Source of the DNA: DAOTTI01 sp034437795
Lineage (GTDB): Bacteria > Chloroflexota > UBA11872 > UBA12225
Direction: 5' to 3'
NCBI GenBank assembly: GCA_034437795.1
Contig: DAOTTI010000233.1
Coordinates: 1-51,261 of the forward strand
DNA length: 51,261 nucleotides
A program made the position numbers and the translations under genes. Below are positions 43,278 through 50,842 of the stretch, in pieces. Position 1 is the first letter of the stretch. Each line of letters starts with the position of its first letter. A model generated the notes under the pieces. The model searched no databases and was not told the DNA's origin. It was given only the letters and a program-made list of their open reading frames with translations.

Positions 43278-45050
43278 CTACTCAGGCAGCGCCTTCTGGC
43301 CCTGCTTACGGTACAGGTCGATGATCTCCTTGACGGTGGTGGCGTCCTCGGGCCGGCGGTCCTCCCGCAAGAACCCCACGGCGCGGGGAAAGCGCAGGGC
43401 GTAGCCGAGCTCCCCGTTGCGCCGGCCGGTGGTGTGCATCGGGCTGCGGGTGATCTCGTCGGCCTGCACCTCCACGACGTACTTCGGCTCGCACCAGACG
43501 TCCGGCTCCAGCAGCGACTCCACGCGCGCGGGGCGATGCGCGGTGCGGATCTGGTCCAGCAGCTGGCGCAGCTGGCGCCACTGCTCCTCGCTGAAACCGC
43601 TGCCGAGACGGGTGACGGTGGTGAAGACGTCGCGTTCGGGGTCGTAGACGGCAGTGAGGAGGGCGCCGATCCCCAGCTTGGCGCGGTTTCCCTTGCCGTA
43701 CCAGTAGCCGGTGATCACGCAGTCAACGGTATCGCGGAGCTGGCCCTGATAGCTGCGCTTGAGCTTGATCCAGTTGAAGTTGCGGGCGCCCGCCTGGTAG
43801 GGGGCGTCCAGGCGCTTGGCGACGATCCCTTCCTGGCCCCGTTCCACCACGGCGGCGAAATAGGCCTCCAGGGCCGCCGCGTCATCGAACTCGCGGGCCT
43901 CATTGGGCTGGATGACCGGTCCCGCGGCCGGCGCCTGGGCTACCGTCAAGTCGATGGGCGGCCCCAGGAGATCGAGCAGCGCGCGCCGGCGCTCGGCGTA
44001 GGGAAGGGGGGTAAGGTCCTTGCCGTCCAGGTAGAGCAGGTCGAAGGCGACGAGCTTGAGGGGGAGGGTCCGGCGCAGCTCATCGATGTTGTACTTGCGC
44101 TTGCGCTGCACCGTGACCTGAAAGGGGAAGAACTCGAGCGTATTGGGATCGTAGCCGGCCGCCTCGCCCTCCAGGATGACGCGGTGCCGCCCCGTGATCT
44201 CGCCGATGCCCTCCACGATCTCGGGGAACATGGTCGACATGTCCTCCAGGTTGCGGGAGAAGGCGCGGACACGCCCGTCGGCCTTATGGACCTGGACGCG
44301 GAAGCCGTCGATCTTGGGCTCAGCGGCGCAGCGCCCCAGGCGGGTGATGATGGCCTGAGGGGTATTCTCCCGCTCGGCCATCGCGGGGCGGACGGGCTTC
44401 CCGACCTCGACGTGAATGCCGGCCAGCCCTTCGGGGCCGTGCGCCATGTACACCCGCGCGACGAGCCCCAGGTCGGAGCAGAGGTTGTACGCTCGCTCGA
44501 TCACCGCGCGCTCCGCCTTGCCGCCGGTGCGCCAGTATGAGAGGGCTTCCATGTAGGTGGGATCGCCGACGCCCAGGCGCAGGCGGCCCAGGACGATGCG
44601 GATGGCGTGCTTGGCGCCGCCGGGGCCGAGCCGGCCGAGCAAGGCCACCAGCAGGTCTCGTTTCTGGGCCTGGGCCCCCTTGCCGCCGGCCATGGCCACG
44701 CAGTAAAGGGCATCGTAGACGTCGGTGACGCTGGCGTCGCCTTCCGGCTTGTCGGCCAGCAGGGCGCGGGCCACGGAGCCGTAATCGCCCAGCTCGCGAA
44801 AGCGCTCGCGGATCTCCGCCTCCGTCGCGCCGGTGGCGGCGACCAGCGCCTCCCGCACCATGGCCTCGCCCACGCCGAACTCAAGCTGCTCGAAGGGCGG
44901 CACCAGCCGACCCTGGCCCAGATAGATGATCTTATCTACCTCGTCCGGCGACGTCTCGCGGAGCAGGTCGGCCAGGATCTCCGTCAGTCGGATCCGGCTG
45001 GTGGTGGCCTCCACCAGGTCGAAGTACTCTGCCAGTCGCGCGAACCGCAT
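43278..45050 (-). CDS. ATP-dependent DNA ligase, archaeal type
   Basis: The 590-residue enzyme seals DNA nicks using ATP. The N-terminal DNA-binding domain (residues 1-220) is of archaeal/eukaryal Lig1 kind. The nucleotidyl-transferase core has the active lysine in AAEPKIDGFRVQVHK (Lys246), FSRNLEDMSTMFPEI (motif III side), VILEGEAAGYDP, GQEGIVAKRLDAPYQ and FNWIKLKRSY (motif V), then an OB-fold with EVQADEITRSPMH. Most bacteria use a NAD-dependent ligase (LigA) for replication; an enzyme of this architecture is usually archaeal and is found in a minority of bacteria. The ATG at 45050 follows a TAGGCT box by seven bases. It lies downstream of uvrD and may take part in repair. Confidence 0.94.
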   Translation of the reverse strand: MRFARLAEYFDLVEATTSRIRLTEILADLLRETSPDEVDKIIYLGQGRLVPPFEQLEFGVGEAMVREALVAATGATEAEIRERFRELGDYGSVARALLADKPEGDASVTDVYDALYCVAMAGGKGAQAQKRDLLVALLGRLGPGGAKHAIRIVLGRLRLGVGDPTYMEALSYWRTGGKAERAVIERAYNLCSDLGLVARVYMAHGPEGLAGIHVEVGKPVRPAMAERENTPQAIITRLGRCAAEPKIDGFRVQVHKADGRVRAFSRNLEDMSTMFPEIVEGIGEITGRHRVILEGEAAGYDPNTLEFFPFQVTVQRKRKYNIDELRRTLPLKLVAFDLLYLDGKDLTPLPYAERRRALLDLLGPPIDLTVAQAPAAGPVIQPNEAREFDDAAALEAYFAAVVERGQEGIVAKRLDAPYQAGARNFNWIKLKRSYQGQLRDTVDCVITGYWYGKGNRAKLGIGALLTAVYDPERDVFTTVTRLGSGFSEEQWRQLRQLLDQIRTAHRPARVESLLEPDVWCEPKYVVEVQADEITRSPMHTTGRRNGELGYALRFPRAVGFLREDRRPEDATTVKEIIDLYRKQGQKALPE

Positions 45051-45057
45051 GGAAACA

Positions 45058-45063
45058 AGCCTA
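45058..45063 (-). promoter_or_regulatory. TAGGCT box directly before the ligase start
   Basis: Read leftward the box TAGGCT (within TATAGGCT) ends seven bases before the ATG at 45050, so the ligase mRNA may be leaderless. No -35 box is seen at the usual spacing. Confidence 0.35.
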
Positions 45064-45074
45064 TACCTTGGCTG

Positions 45075-45155
45075 GGGCCCTTGCCCTGGCCCTCTCCCTG
45101 TGGGAGAGGGTACCCCCGCTCAGTGCAAGCCAACCGCCCTTAGCGTGTGCCCCCT
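45075..45155 (+). repeat. Type A hairpin repeat after uvrD
   Basis: GGGGCCCTTGCCCTGGCC and CTCTCCCTGTGGGAGAG with GGTACC (about 45076-45113) form a single unit. The right part is diverged. It lies between the uvrD stop and the ligase start, its GGGAG end toward uvrD. Confidence 0.75.
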
Positions 45156-47498
45156 TTACAGTATCTCCATTGGGGCCAGGGCGCCGAGCAGCACCTTGAT
45201 TCCCGCCTCGGCGAAGCGCACCCGCACCTCCTCCTCGCCGCTGCGGGTGATGGCGCTTTCCAGGACCACGCCCTCGCCGAAGTTACGGTGCCGCACCCGA
45301 TCGCCGGGGCGGTAGCGGGGCTCCGCCGGCGGCCGGCCGTTCTCGACGGGGGCGCGCCCTGACTGGCCGGCGGGGGCCAGCGGCCCGAAGTCCTTTCGCG
45401 GGCCGCGGAGCTGGGCGCCGGTACGCAGGCCCGGGACGTGCTGCAGCGGGCCGCCGATGGCGGTCGCGCGCCCGCTCCAGGGGCGGACGGCGTCGCCGGC
45501 GGCCTCCACCAGGCCCAGGCCGGAGCTGGTGATCTGGCGCAGGCGGGCCGGCGGGAGCGCGAGCAAGAAGCGCGACGGCTCGCTGGGTCTGGGAAGGCCA
45601 AAGACGGTGCGGCGCTCGCTGTAGACCAGGTAGAGGCGGTGCATGGCGCGGGTGATGCCCACGTAGCACAGGCGCCGCTCCTCATCCAGCTGCTCGGGGT
45701 CCAGGGCGCGGCTGTGGGGCGTGATGCCTTCCTCCATGCCGGTGATGAAGACCACGGGGAACTCTAGGCCCTTGGCGGCGTGGAGCGTGAGCAGCTTGAC
45801 CGTGTCGGCCTCGTGGTTCAAGGTATCGACGTCGGTGATGAGGGAAACGTCCTCCAGGAAAGCGCGCAGCCCTGTTCCCGGCGCGAGGCCGGCGTACTGG
45901 GAGACGACCGAGCGCAGCTCCATCACGTTCTCCCAGCGCTCCTCGCCCGCCTTGTCCAGCAGCAGGTAGTCGCGGTAGCCGGTGCGCTGCACCACCTGGT
46001 CGAATAGCTGCACCAGGTCCAGCCGGCGGGCGGCGCCGGAGAGGTCGTCCAGCAGGCGGGCGAAGGCGAGCAGCTGGCTCCTGGCGCGCCCGCCGAAGGG
46101 AGGCAGGATGCCGGCCAGCTCGCGCTGCCCCGCGTCCGCCTCCTGGAGCAGGCGCAGGGCGTGGACGGCCGGCACGCCGAGCTGCACGGCCCACATCCGC
46201 AGGTCTTCGAGCGTCTTGTCGCCGAGGCCGCGGTTAGGGACGTTGATGATCCGCTCCAGGCTGACGGCGTCGGCCGGGTTGTGGAGCAGGCGGAGGTAGG
46301 CCAGCAGGTCCTTGATCTCGCGCCGCTCGTAGAAGCGGGTGCCGCCGACGAGCTGATACGGCAGGCGGCGCTTGATGAAGGCCTCCTCCAGTGCCCGCGA
46401 CTGGGCGTTCATGCGGTACATCACCGCGCAGTGGCCGTAGCGGTAGCTGCCGCCGGCCACCAGGCGCTCGATCTCGCGCGCGACGAAGGTGGCTTCGTCG
46501 TGCTCGTCGATGGCGCGGCAGAGGGTGATGGGGACGCCATCGGGGTTCTGGGTCCACAGGCGCTTCTCGCGCCGCGCGGCCAGCCCCCGCTCCACTGCCT
46601 GCGCCGCGTCCAGGATAGTCTTGGTAGAACGATAGTTCTGCTCCAGGCGCACGACGCGGCACTCTGGGAAGTCGTCTTCGAACTGGAGGATGTAGCGCAC
46701 GCTGGCGCCCCGCCAGCCATAGATGGCCTGCGCGTCATCGCCGACGATGGTCAGGTTACGGTGCTCCTGGGCCAGGCTACGCACCAGGAGATACTGGGCC
46801 TTGTTCACGTCCTGATACTCGTCCACCAGGACGTGGCGGTAGCGCCGTCGGTAGGCCGTGAGAGTCTCCGGCGATTCATCGAACACGCGCAGCATCAGCA
46901 CCAGCAGGTCATCGAAGTCAAGCGCGTTCTGCTCCTGGAGCGCCTCCTGATAGCGCCGGTAGAGGGCCGCGGTGGCGAGCTCGAACGGGGATTCGGCCTG
47001 GCGGGCGTACTGCTGGGGCGTGATCAGCCCTTCCTTGGCGCGGGAGATCTCCGCGCGGACGGCCTGGGGCGCGAACTGCCTGGGATTGATGCCAGCGTCG
47101 ACGTACAGGCGCTTGAGCAGGGCCAACTGGTCGTCCTCGTCATAGATGGAGAAGGACGGCGAGTAACCGATGTGGTGGATCTCGCGCCGCAGGAAGCGGG
47201 CGCAGACGCTGTGGAAGGTGCCCAGCATTACGCGACGCGCCGCCGGCCCGATGAGTTGCTCCACCCGCTTCCGCATCTCGCCGGCGGCCTTATTGGTGAA
47301 GGTCACGGCCAGGATCTGCTCCGGCCGCACGCCCCGCTCCATGATCAGGTAGGCGATGCGGTAGGTGATGACGCGGGTCTTACCCGAGCCGGCGCCGGCC
47401 AGGATCAGGAGGGGCCCGTCGGGGGCGGTGACGGCCTCCCGCTGGGCGGGATTGAGGTGCTGGGCGAGGAGCTGGTCCAGGGCGGGGTCGAGGCTCAA
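45156..47498 (-). CDS. UvrD/PcrA-type superfamily 1 DNA helicase
   Basis: The 780-residue 3-prime to 5-prime helicase unwinds DNA during excision and mismatch repair. Motif I is ILAGAGSGKTRVITYR (residues 32-47), Ia AVTFTNKAAGEMR, II VDEYQDVNKAQY, III VGDDAQAIYGWRGA, IV RLEQNYRST, V LLTLHAAKGLEFPVVFITG and VI YVGITRAMHRLYLVYS. The C-terminus carries a PcrA-like extension with PRYRPGDRVRHRNFGEGVVL, which binds RNA polymerase in related proteins. The start is TTG at 47498; no ATG or GTG fits better. A TGCTACACT box lies 25 bases upstream, so it has its own promoter, divergent from the alcohol dehydrogenase gene. Confidence 0.95.
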   Translation of the reverse strand: MSLDPALDQLLAQHLNPAQREAVTAPDGPLLILAGAGSGKTRVITYRIAYLIMERGVRPEQILAVTFTNKAAGEMRKRVEQLIGPAARRVMLGTFHSVCARFLRREIHHIGYSPSFSIYDEDDQLALLKRLYVDAGINPRQFAPQAVRAEISRAKEGLITPQQYARQAESPFELATAALYRRYQEALQEQNALDFDDLLVLMLRVFDESPETLTAYRRRYRHVLVDEYQDVNKAQYLLVRSLAQEHRNLTIVGDDAQAIYGWRGASVRYILQFEDDFPECRVVRLEQNYRSTKTILDAAQAVERGLAARREKRLWTQNPDGVPITLCRAIDEHDEATFVAREIERLVAGGSYRYGHCAVMYRMNAQSRALEEAFIKRRLPYQLVGGTRFYERREIKDLLAYLRLLHNPADAVSLERIINVPNRGLGDKTLEDLRMWAVQLGVPAVHALRLLQEADAGQRELAGILPPFGGRARSQLLAFARLLDDLSGAARRLDLVQLFDQVVQRTGYRDYLLLDKAGEERWENVMELRSVVSQYAGLAPGTGLRAFLEDVSLITDVDTLNHEADTVKLLTLHAAKGLEFPVVFITGMEEGITPHSRALDPEQLDEERRLCYVGITRAMHRLYLVYSERRTVFGLPRPSEPSRFLLALPPARLRQITSSGLGLVEAAGDAVRPWSGRATAIGGPLQHVPGLRTGAQLRGPRKDFGPLAPAGQSGRAPVENGRPPAEPRYRPGDRVRHRNFGEGVVLESAITRSGEEEVRVRFAEAGIKVLLGALAPMEIL

Positions 47499-47523
47499 GG
47501 CAGGCGGTCGAGGCTCCTGCGAG

Positions 47524-47532
47524 AGTGTAGCA
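47524..47532 (-). promoter_or_regulatory. Extended -10 box of uvrD (TGCTACACT)
   Basis: Read leftward TGCTACACT gives an extended -10 box, with transcription starting near 47517, 18 bases before the TTG start. The GGAG in GCAGGAGCC lies in between. No -35 box is recognisable; the region overlaps the divergent promoter. Confidence 0.5.
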
Positions 47533-47542
47533 GCGGCGCCCG

Positions 47543-47548
47543 TACACT
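47543..47548 (+). promoter_or_regulatory. TACACT box directly before the alcohol dehydrogenase start
   Basis: TACACT ends six bases before the ATG at 47555, so the transcript is probably leaderless. It lies 13 bases from the opposing uvrD box, making the two promoters overlap. Confidence 0.4.
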
Positions 47549-47554
47549 TATGCT

Positions 47555-48622
47555 ATGCAGACGACGCGGGACACGATGCGGGCGGCCGTCTTCCTGGGAC
47601 CGCATACGATGGAGCTGCGCGACGTGCCGCGGCCGGTGGCCGGGCCGGGCGAGGCGCTGCTCCGCGTGCGGGCCTGCGCGGTGTGCGGGACTGACCTGCG
47701 CATCTACGCCGGGGGCAAGACGCGGGGCGTCTACCCGCCGCGCGTGCTGGGGCACGAGATCGCGGGGGAGCTTGTGGCGCTGGGTGCGGGGGCCGAGCAG
47801 CTCACGCCGCTGCGGGTGGGGCAGCGGGTCGCCCTGCCGCCGGGGATCCCGTGCCTGGCCTGCCGCTACTGCCGCACCGGCCACGAGAACCTCTGCCGGC
47901 ACCGCACGGCCTTCGGCTACCGCTACGATGGGGGCTTCGCGGAGTACATGCTGGTGCCGGCGGTGGCCATGCAGCGGGGAGTGCTCTTTCCGCTCCCCGA
48001 TACCCTGCCGGACGAGCAGGCGGCGCTGGCGGAGCCCCTGGCCTGCGTCGTCAACGGGGCGCGGAAGTCACAGGTGAAGCTGGGCGACGTGGTACTGATC
48101 ACTGGCGCGGGGCCGATCGGCCTGATGCACCTGCAGCTGGCGCGCCTGGCGGGCGCGGGCAAGGTGCTGGTCAGCGAGCCGAACGCGCAGCGGCGGCGCC
48201 TGGCCCAGGAGCTCGGCGCGGACCGCACGATCGACCCCGCGGCCGAGGACCTGGCAAGGGTCGTCCAGGAGGAGACCGCGGGCGATGGGGTGGATGTGGC
48301 CATCGCCGCCATCGGTGTGCCCCAGCTGGTGAACCAGCTTCTGGCGGTTACCCGCCCCGGGGGCCGGGTCAATCTCTTTGCGGGATACTCAGGGGCGGGC
48401 GAGACCACGATTGAGGCGAACCTGATCCACTACGGGGAGCTCATCGTCACGGGCACCAGCGCCTGCACGCGCGAGGACTTCCGCCAGGCGCTGGACCTGC
48501 TCACCGGCGGCCGGTTCAAGGCGGCGCCGCTGGTGACCCACCGCTTCCCGCTGGAGGCCATCGACGAGGCGTTTGAGACAACGCGCTCCGGGGCCGGGCT
48601 GAGGGTCGTGGTCGAGCCCTGA
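47555..48622 (+). CDS. Zinc-dependent alcohol/polyol dehydrogenase
   Basis: The 355-residue medium-chain dehydrogenase oxidises an alcohol or polyol with NAD(P). Catalytic zinc ligands lie in CAVCGTDLRI and GHEIAGELV, structural zinc ligands in CLACRYCRTGHENLC (C-x2-C-x2-C-x7-C), and the nucleotide site in VLITGAGPIGLMHLQLARL. The best matches by eye are sorbitol or threonine dehydrogenase-like proteins. The ATG at 47555 gives seven extra residues before the family-typical MRAAVFLGPH at 47576; the leaderless-type TACACT box favours 47555. It is alone on its strand and divergent from uvrD. The substrate is not known; a link to the sugar-binding protein downstream is possible. Confidence 0.92.
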   Translation: MQTTRDTMRAAVFLGPHTMELRDVPRPVAGPGEALLRVRACAVCGTDLRIYAGGKTRGVYPPRVLGHEIAGELVALGAGAEQLTPLRVGQRVALPPGIPCLACRYCRTGHENLCRHRTAFGYRYDGGFAEYMLVPAVAMQRGVLFPLPDTLPDEQAALAEPLACVVNGARKSQVKLGDVVLITGAGPIGLMHLQLARLAGAGKVLVSEPNAQRRRLAQELGADRTIDPAAEDLARVVQEETAGDGVDVAIAAIGVPQLVNQLLAVTRPGGRVNLFAGYSGAGETTIEANLIHYGELIVTGTSACTREDFRQALDLLTGGRFKAAPLVTHRFPLEAIDEAFETTRSGAGLRVVVEP

Positions 48623-49231
48623 TCGACCCGGGCAGCGGACCTCGCCCCCGTTGGCCCTCCGCTCCGACGCGGGGACGCGGAGAGGCGGAGACACGGGGAG
48701 AGGGAACGCCGGCCACGGCCGTGCGGCTTGGCCCCACCCCCTCTCCGACACGGAGATGCGGGACGAGGACCACGGGGAGAGCAGTTCACCCCGGCTAGCG
48801 CCACCGCACCCGCTCCGTGCTGGAGCCGCGCGTCTGGCGATGGCCTGGCGCGATCCGGACCGTTCGCGCAGAGCCTGGTTGACCAGGTGTGGAGCGGGCA
48901 GCCATACTGGACAGAGCGCGCGGATCGCTGGTGAACCGGGCGTGGAGCGGGCAGCAATCATTCATCTGGGCTGCTATTTGCTGCCCCACTGATGGCGGCG
49001 GTTCCTGGCGCGAGGCTCCCACGGTGCCGGTGTGAAGGATGAGGACACAGCACCGGTGCGAAGGACGCCAAGCGCCGAGGATGCAGGGCCGGCGCGATTG
49101 ACTGCACGTGACCGTGAAGGGTGATGACGCGGTGTCGGTGCGAATGGCTGCAAAGGACGAAGGATGAGGAGGCAGGGCGTGGGTGAAGGGCTGCAAAAGA
49201 CCAAAGATTGCCAAGGACAGGGAGAAAGGAG
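48623..49231 (+). repeat. 609-base gap with type B repeats and degenerate tracts
   Basis: Three parts are visible. The first (about 48636-48780) is a type B repeat with GACCTCGCCCCCGTTGGCC, CCGCTCCGACGCGGGGAC and the arm GGCCACGGCCGTGCGGCTTG. The second (48838-48960) starts with the arm ATGGCCTGGCGCGATCCGGA, also seen near 16204-16224, and then has an imperfect direct repeat ending in GTGGAGCGGGCAGC (48889-48902 and about 48941-48954). The third (48990-49200) is a degenerate GGTGNGAAGGATG/GCAAAGGA tract. The last 10 bases hold the GGGAG ribosome-binding site of the next gene. No gene is seen. Confidence 0.7.
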
Positions 49232-50587
49232 ATGACGGCTCCGTTGGCGACGCGGCGCTCGTTGATTGCTGGCAGCGGCGCGCTCCTTGGCGGCTGGAGC
49301 ATGGCTGCGTGTGGGACCCTGGGCCGGCGAGGAGGGCCGGAGGCAGGCGTCCCGAGGCAGCTCCGAACGGGGATCACGCTGCAGTGGGGGATCGCGTCGG
49401 GCCAGACGCGCGTGGAGCTGCGCACCAAACAGGTGCAGATGTTCGAGTCCCAGTTCCCAGGGATCAAGGTGGAGCTGATCGTGGGTGGGAGCGACGTGAA
49501 CAAAATCAAGGCCGGCATGGCGGCCGGCACGCCCTTCGATCTGATCCGAATTACCACCACCCAGTACGCCGGGTTCGCCCACCAGGGGGCGGTGCTGCCC
49601 CTGGACTCCTTGATCAAGCGGGATCGCTATGACCTCAAGGACTTCTTCCCCGCGGGCGTGGCCCAGTGGCAGTGGCGGGGCAAGCAGTGGGCGCTGCCGT
49701 TTCTGGGCATCCTGACGCCCTACGTCAATCTGGACCTGGTGGAGCGCAGCGGGGCGCGCCGCCCGCCGAATACCTGGAAGGACCAGTCCTGGAACTGGAA
49801 CAGCTTCCTGGAGTTCTGCACCAGGACGTCGCGGCGCGACGGCGGCCGCACCGTGCAGTGGGGCCTCGGCGGAACGCACAACAACTGGCGCTACTACATG
49901 TCCTGGGTGTGGGCCAACGGGGGCGACATGTTCGACAAGGACCTGAAGCAGGTCACGCTGGGCGACCCACCAGCCCTGGAGGCCCTGCAGTATCTCGGCG
50001 ACCTGATCAACAAACACCGCGTCGCGCCGCACCCTGATGACCTGAGAGAGCTCGGCGGGAACGACAAGATGTTCCGCGACGGCAAGCTGGCCATGAACGC
50101 GGCGTCGGTGAACGCCATCGCCAGCAACCGCGCCACCCAGGGCCTGCGCTGGACGGTGACGGCCTTCCCCCGTGGCAAGAAGGGGATCGCCATCGGCGGC
50201 GGCGGGGTGGGCTGGTTTATCACCTCCGGGTCGAAGTATCCGGATGAGACCTGGGAGCTGCTGAAGGTCGTGGAGAGCTTCGAGTCGGACAAGCTGACGG
50301 CCCTGATGGGCGAGGCGCCGCCCAGTCGTCGGTCGGTCGCGCATGACGCGGAGTTTCTCAATCCGCAGGAGGCGCCCGGCAGCGACATGAAGGTGATCGT
50401 GGAAGCCTTGGAGAGCGCGCTGCACACCGACGCCGTCCTAGTCCAGGGGGAGGAGATCTTCGCCATCATGGGGGAGGAGCTGGCGCCCCTTTGGGCCGGC
50501 CAGCGCTCGGCTCAGGAGGCGGCGGACATCATCAGGAGCCGCGTGGGCCCCATGCTGGCCGTGGAGCGAGCAGCGAGTGCCAGGTAA
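49232..50587 (+). CDS. Extracellular sugar-binding lipoprotein of an ABC transporter
   Basis: The 451-residue protein has a twin-arginine signal (ATRRSLIAGSGALLGG) ending in the lipobox SMAAC, so it should be exported folded and anchored by lipid at the outer face. The mature part is a family 1 solute-binding protein (FESQFPGIKVELIVGGSD, ITTTQYAGFAHQGAVLPLDSLI, ALPFLGILTPYVNLDLVERSG, TWELLKVVESF), as used for sugars and oligosaccharides. ATG at 49232 is chosen because GGGAG lies seven bases upstream and it gives a normal signal. No permease or ATPase gene follows; the next gene is convergent, so it is an orphan here. The last residues (VERAASAR) run into a simple GAGT-type repeat. Confidence 0.92.
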   Translation: MTAPLATRRSLIAGSGALLGGWSMAACGTLGRRGGPEAGVPRQLRTGITLQWGIASGQTRVELRTKQVQMFESQFPGIKVELIVGGSDVNKIKAGMAAGTPFDLIRITTTQYAGFAHQGAVLPLDSLIKRDRYDLKDFFPAGVAQWQWRGKQWALPFLGILTPYVNLDLVERSGARRPPNTWKDQSWNWNSFLEFCTRTSRRDGGRTVQWGLGGTHNNWRYYMSWVWANGGDMFDKDLKQVTLGDPPALEALQYLGDLINKHRVAPHPDDLRELGGNDKMFRDGKLAMNAASVNAIASNRATQGLRWTVTAFPRGKKGIAIGGGGVGWFITSGSKYPDETWELLKVVESFESDKLTALMGEAPPSRRSVAHDAEFLNPQEAPGSDMKVIVEALESALHTDAVLVQGEEIFAIMGEELAPLWAGQRSAQEAADIIRSRVGPMLAVERAASAR

Positions 50588-50842
50588 CGAGTAGCGAGTG
50601 GCGACGAGGGAGCTCGCACGGTCGCTCGGGGCTCCTGGCGGGAGCAGGTTGGCCGGCGCGCTACGTGGGCGGCTAGAGGTCCTTTGACGCTTCTGCCTCT
50701 GATGTGGGGTGAAAGGACGTCCGGCCGCTGATGTAGGATGAGCTTGGCGCGGGCTGAGCCTGGACTATTTCTGAGCGGCGCCCTCACCCTGGCCGTCTCC
50801 CAGAGGGAGATGGGGCTCAGCGCTGCCCGTGACGGATCTGGG
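50588..50842 (+). repeat. 255-base gap with a GAGT tract and a type A repeat
   Basis: About 50567-50612 is a degenerate GCGAGTRGCGAGT tract that starts inside the last codons of the lipoprotein gene. A type A unit (left arm TGGACTATTTCTGAGCGG at 50761-50778, GCGCCCTCACCCTGGCC, GTCTCCCAGAGGGAGATGGG) is followed by the right arm GCTGCCCGTGACGGATCTGG, which abuts the stop of the leftward gene at 50843. Confidence 0.8.

Noticed and set aside
48974..50425. A 483-residue open frame on the minus strand opposite the binding-protein gene
   Set aside because: The plus-strand gene has a signal peptide, a ribosome-binding site and family motifs; the antisense frame has none.
10527..50842. CRISPR array made from the CCCTCTCCC repeats
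   Set aside because: The copies are scattered over 40 kb, have no regular spacers, and occur in groups of at most three with diverged sequence; no cas genes are present.
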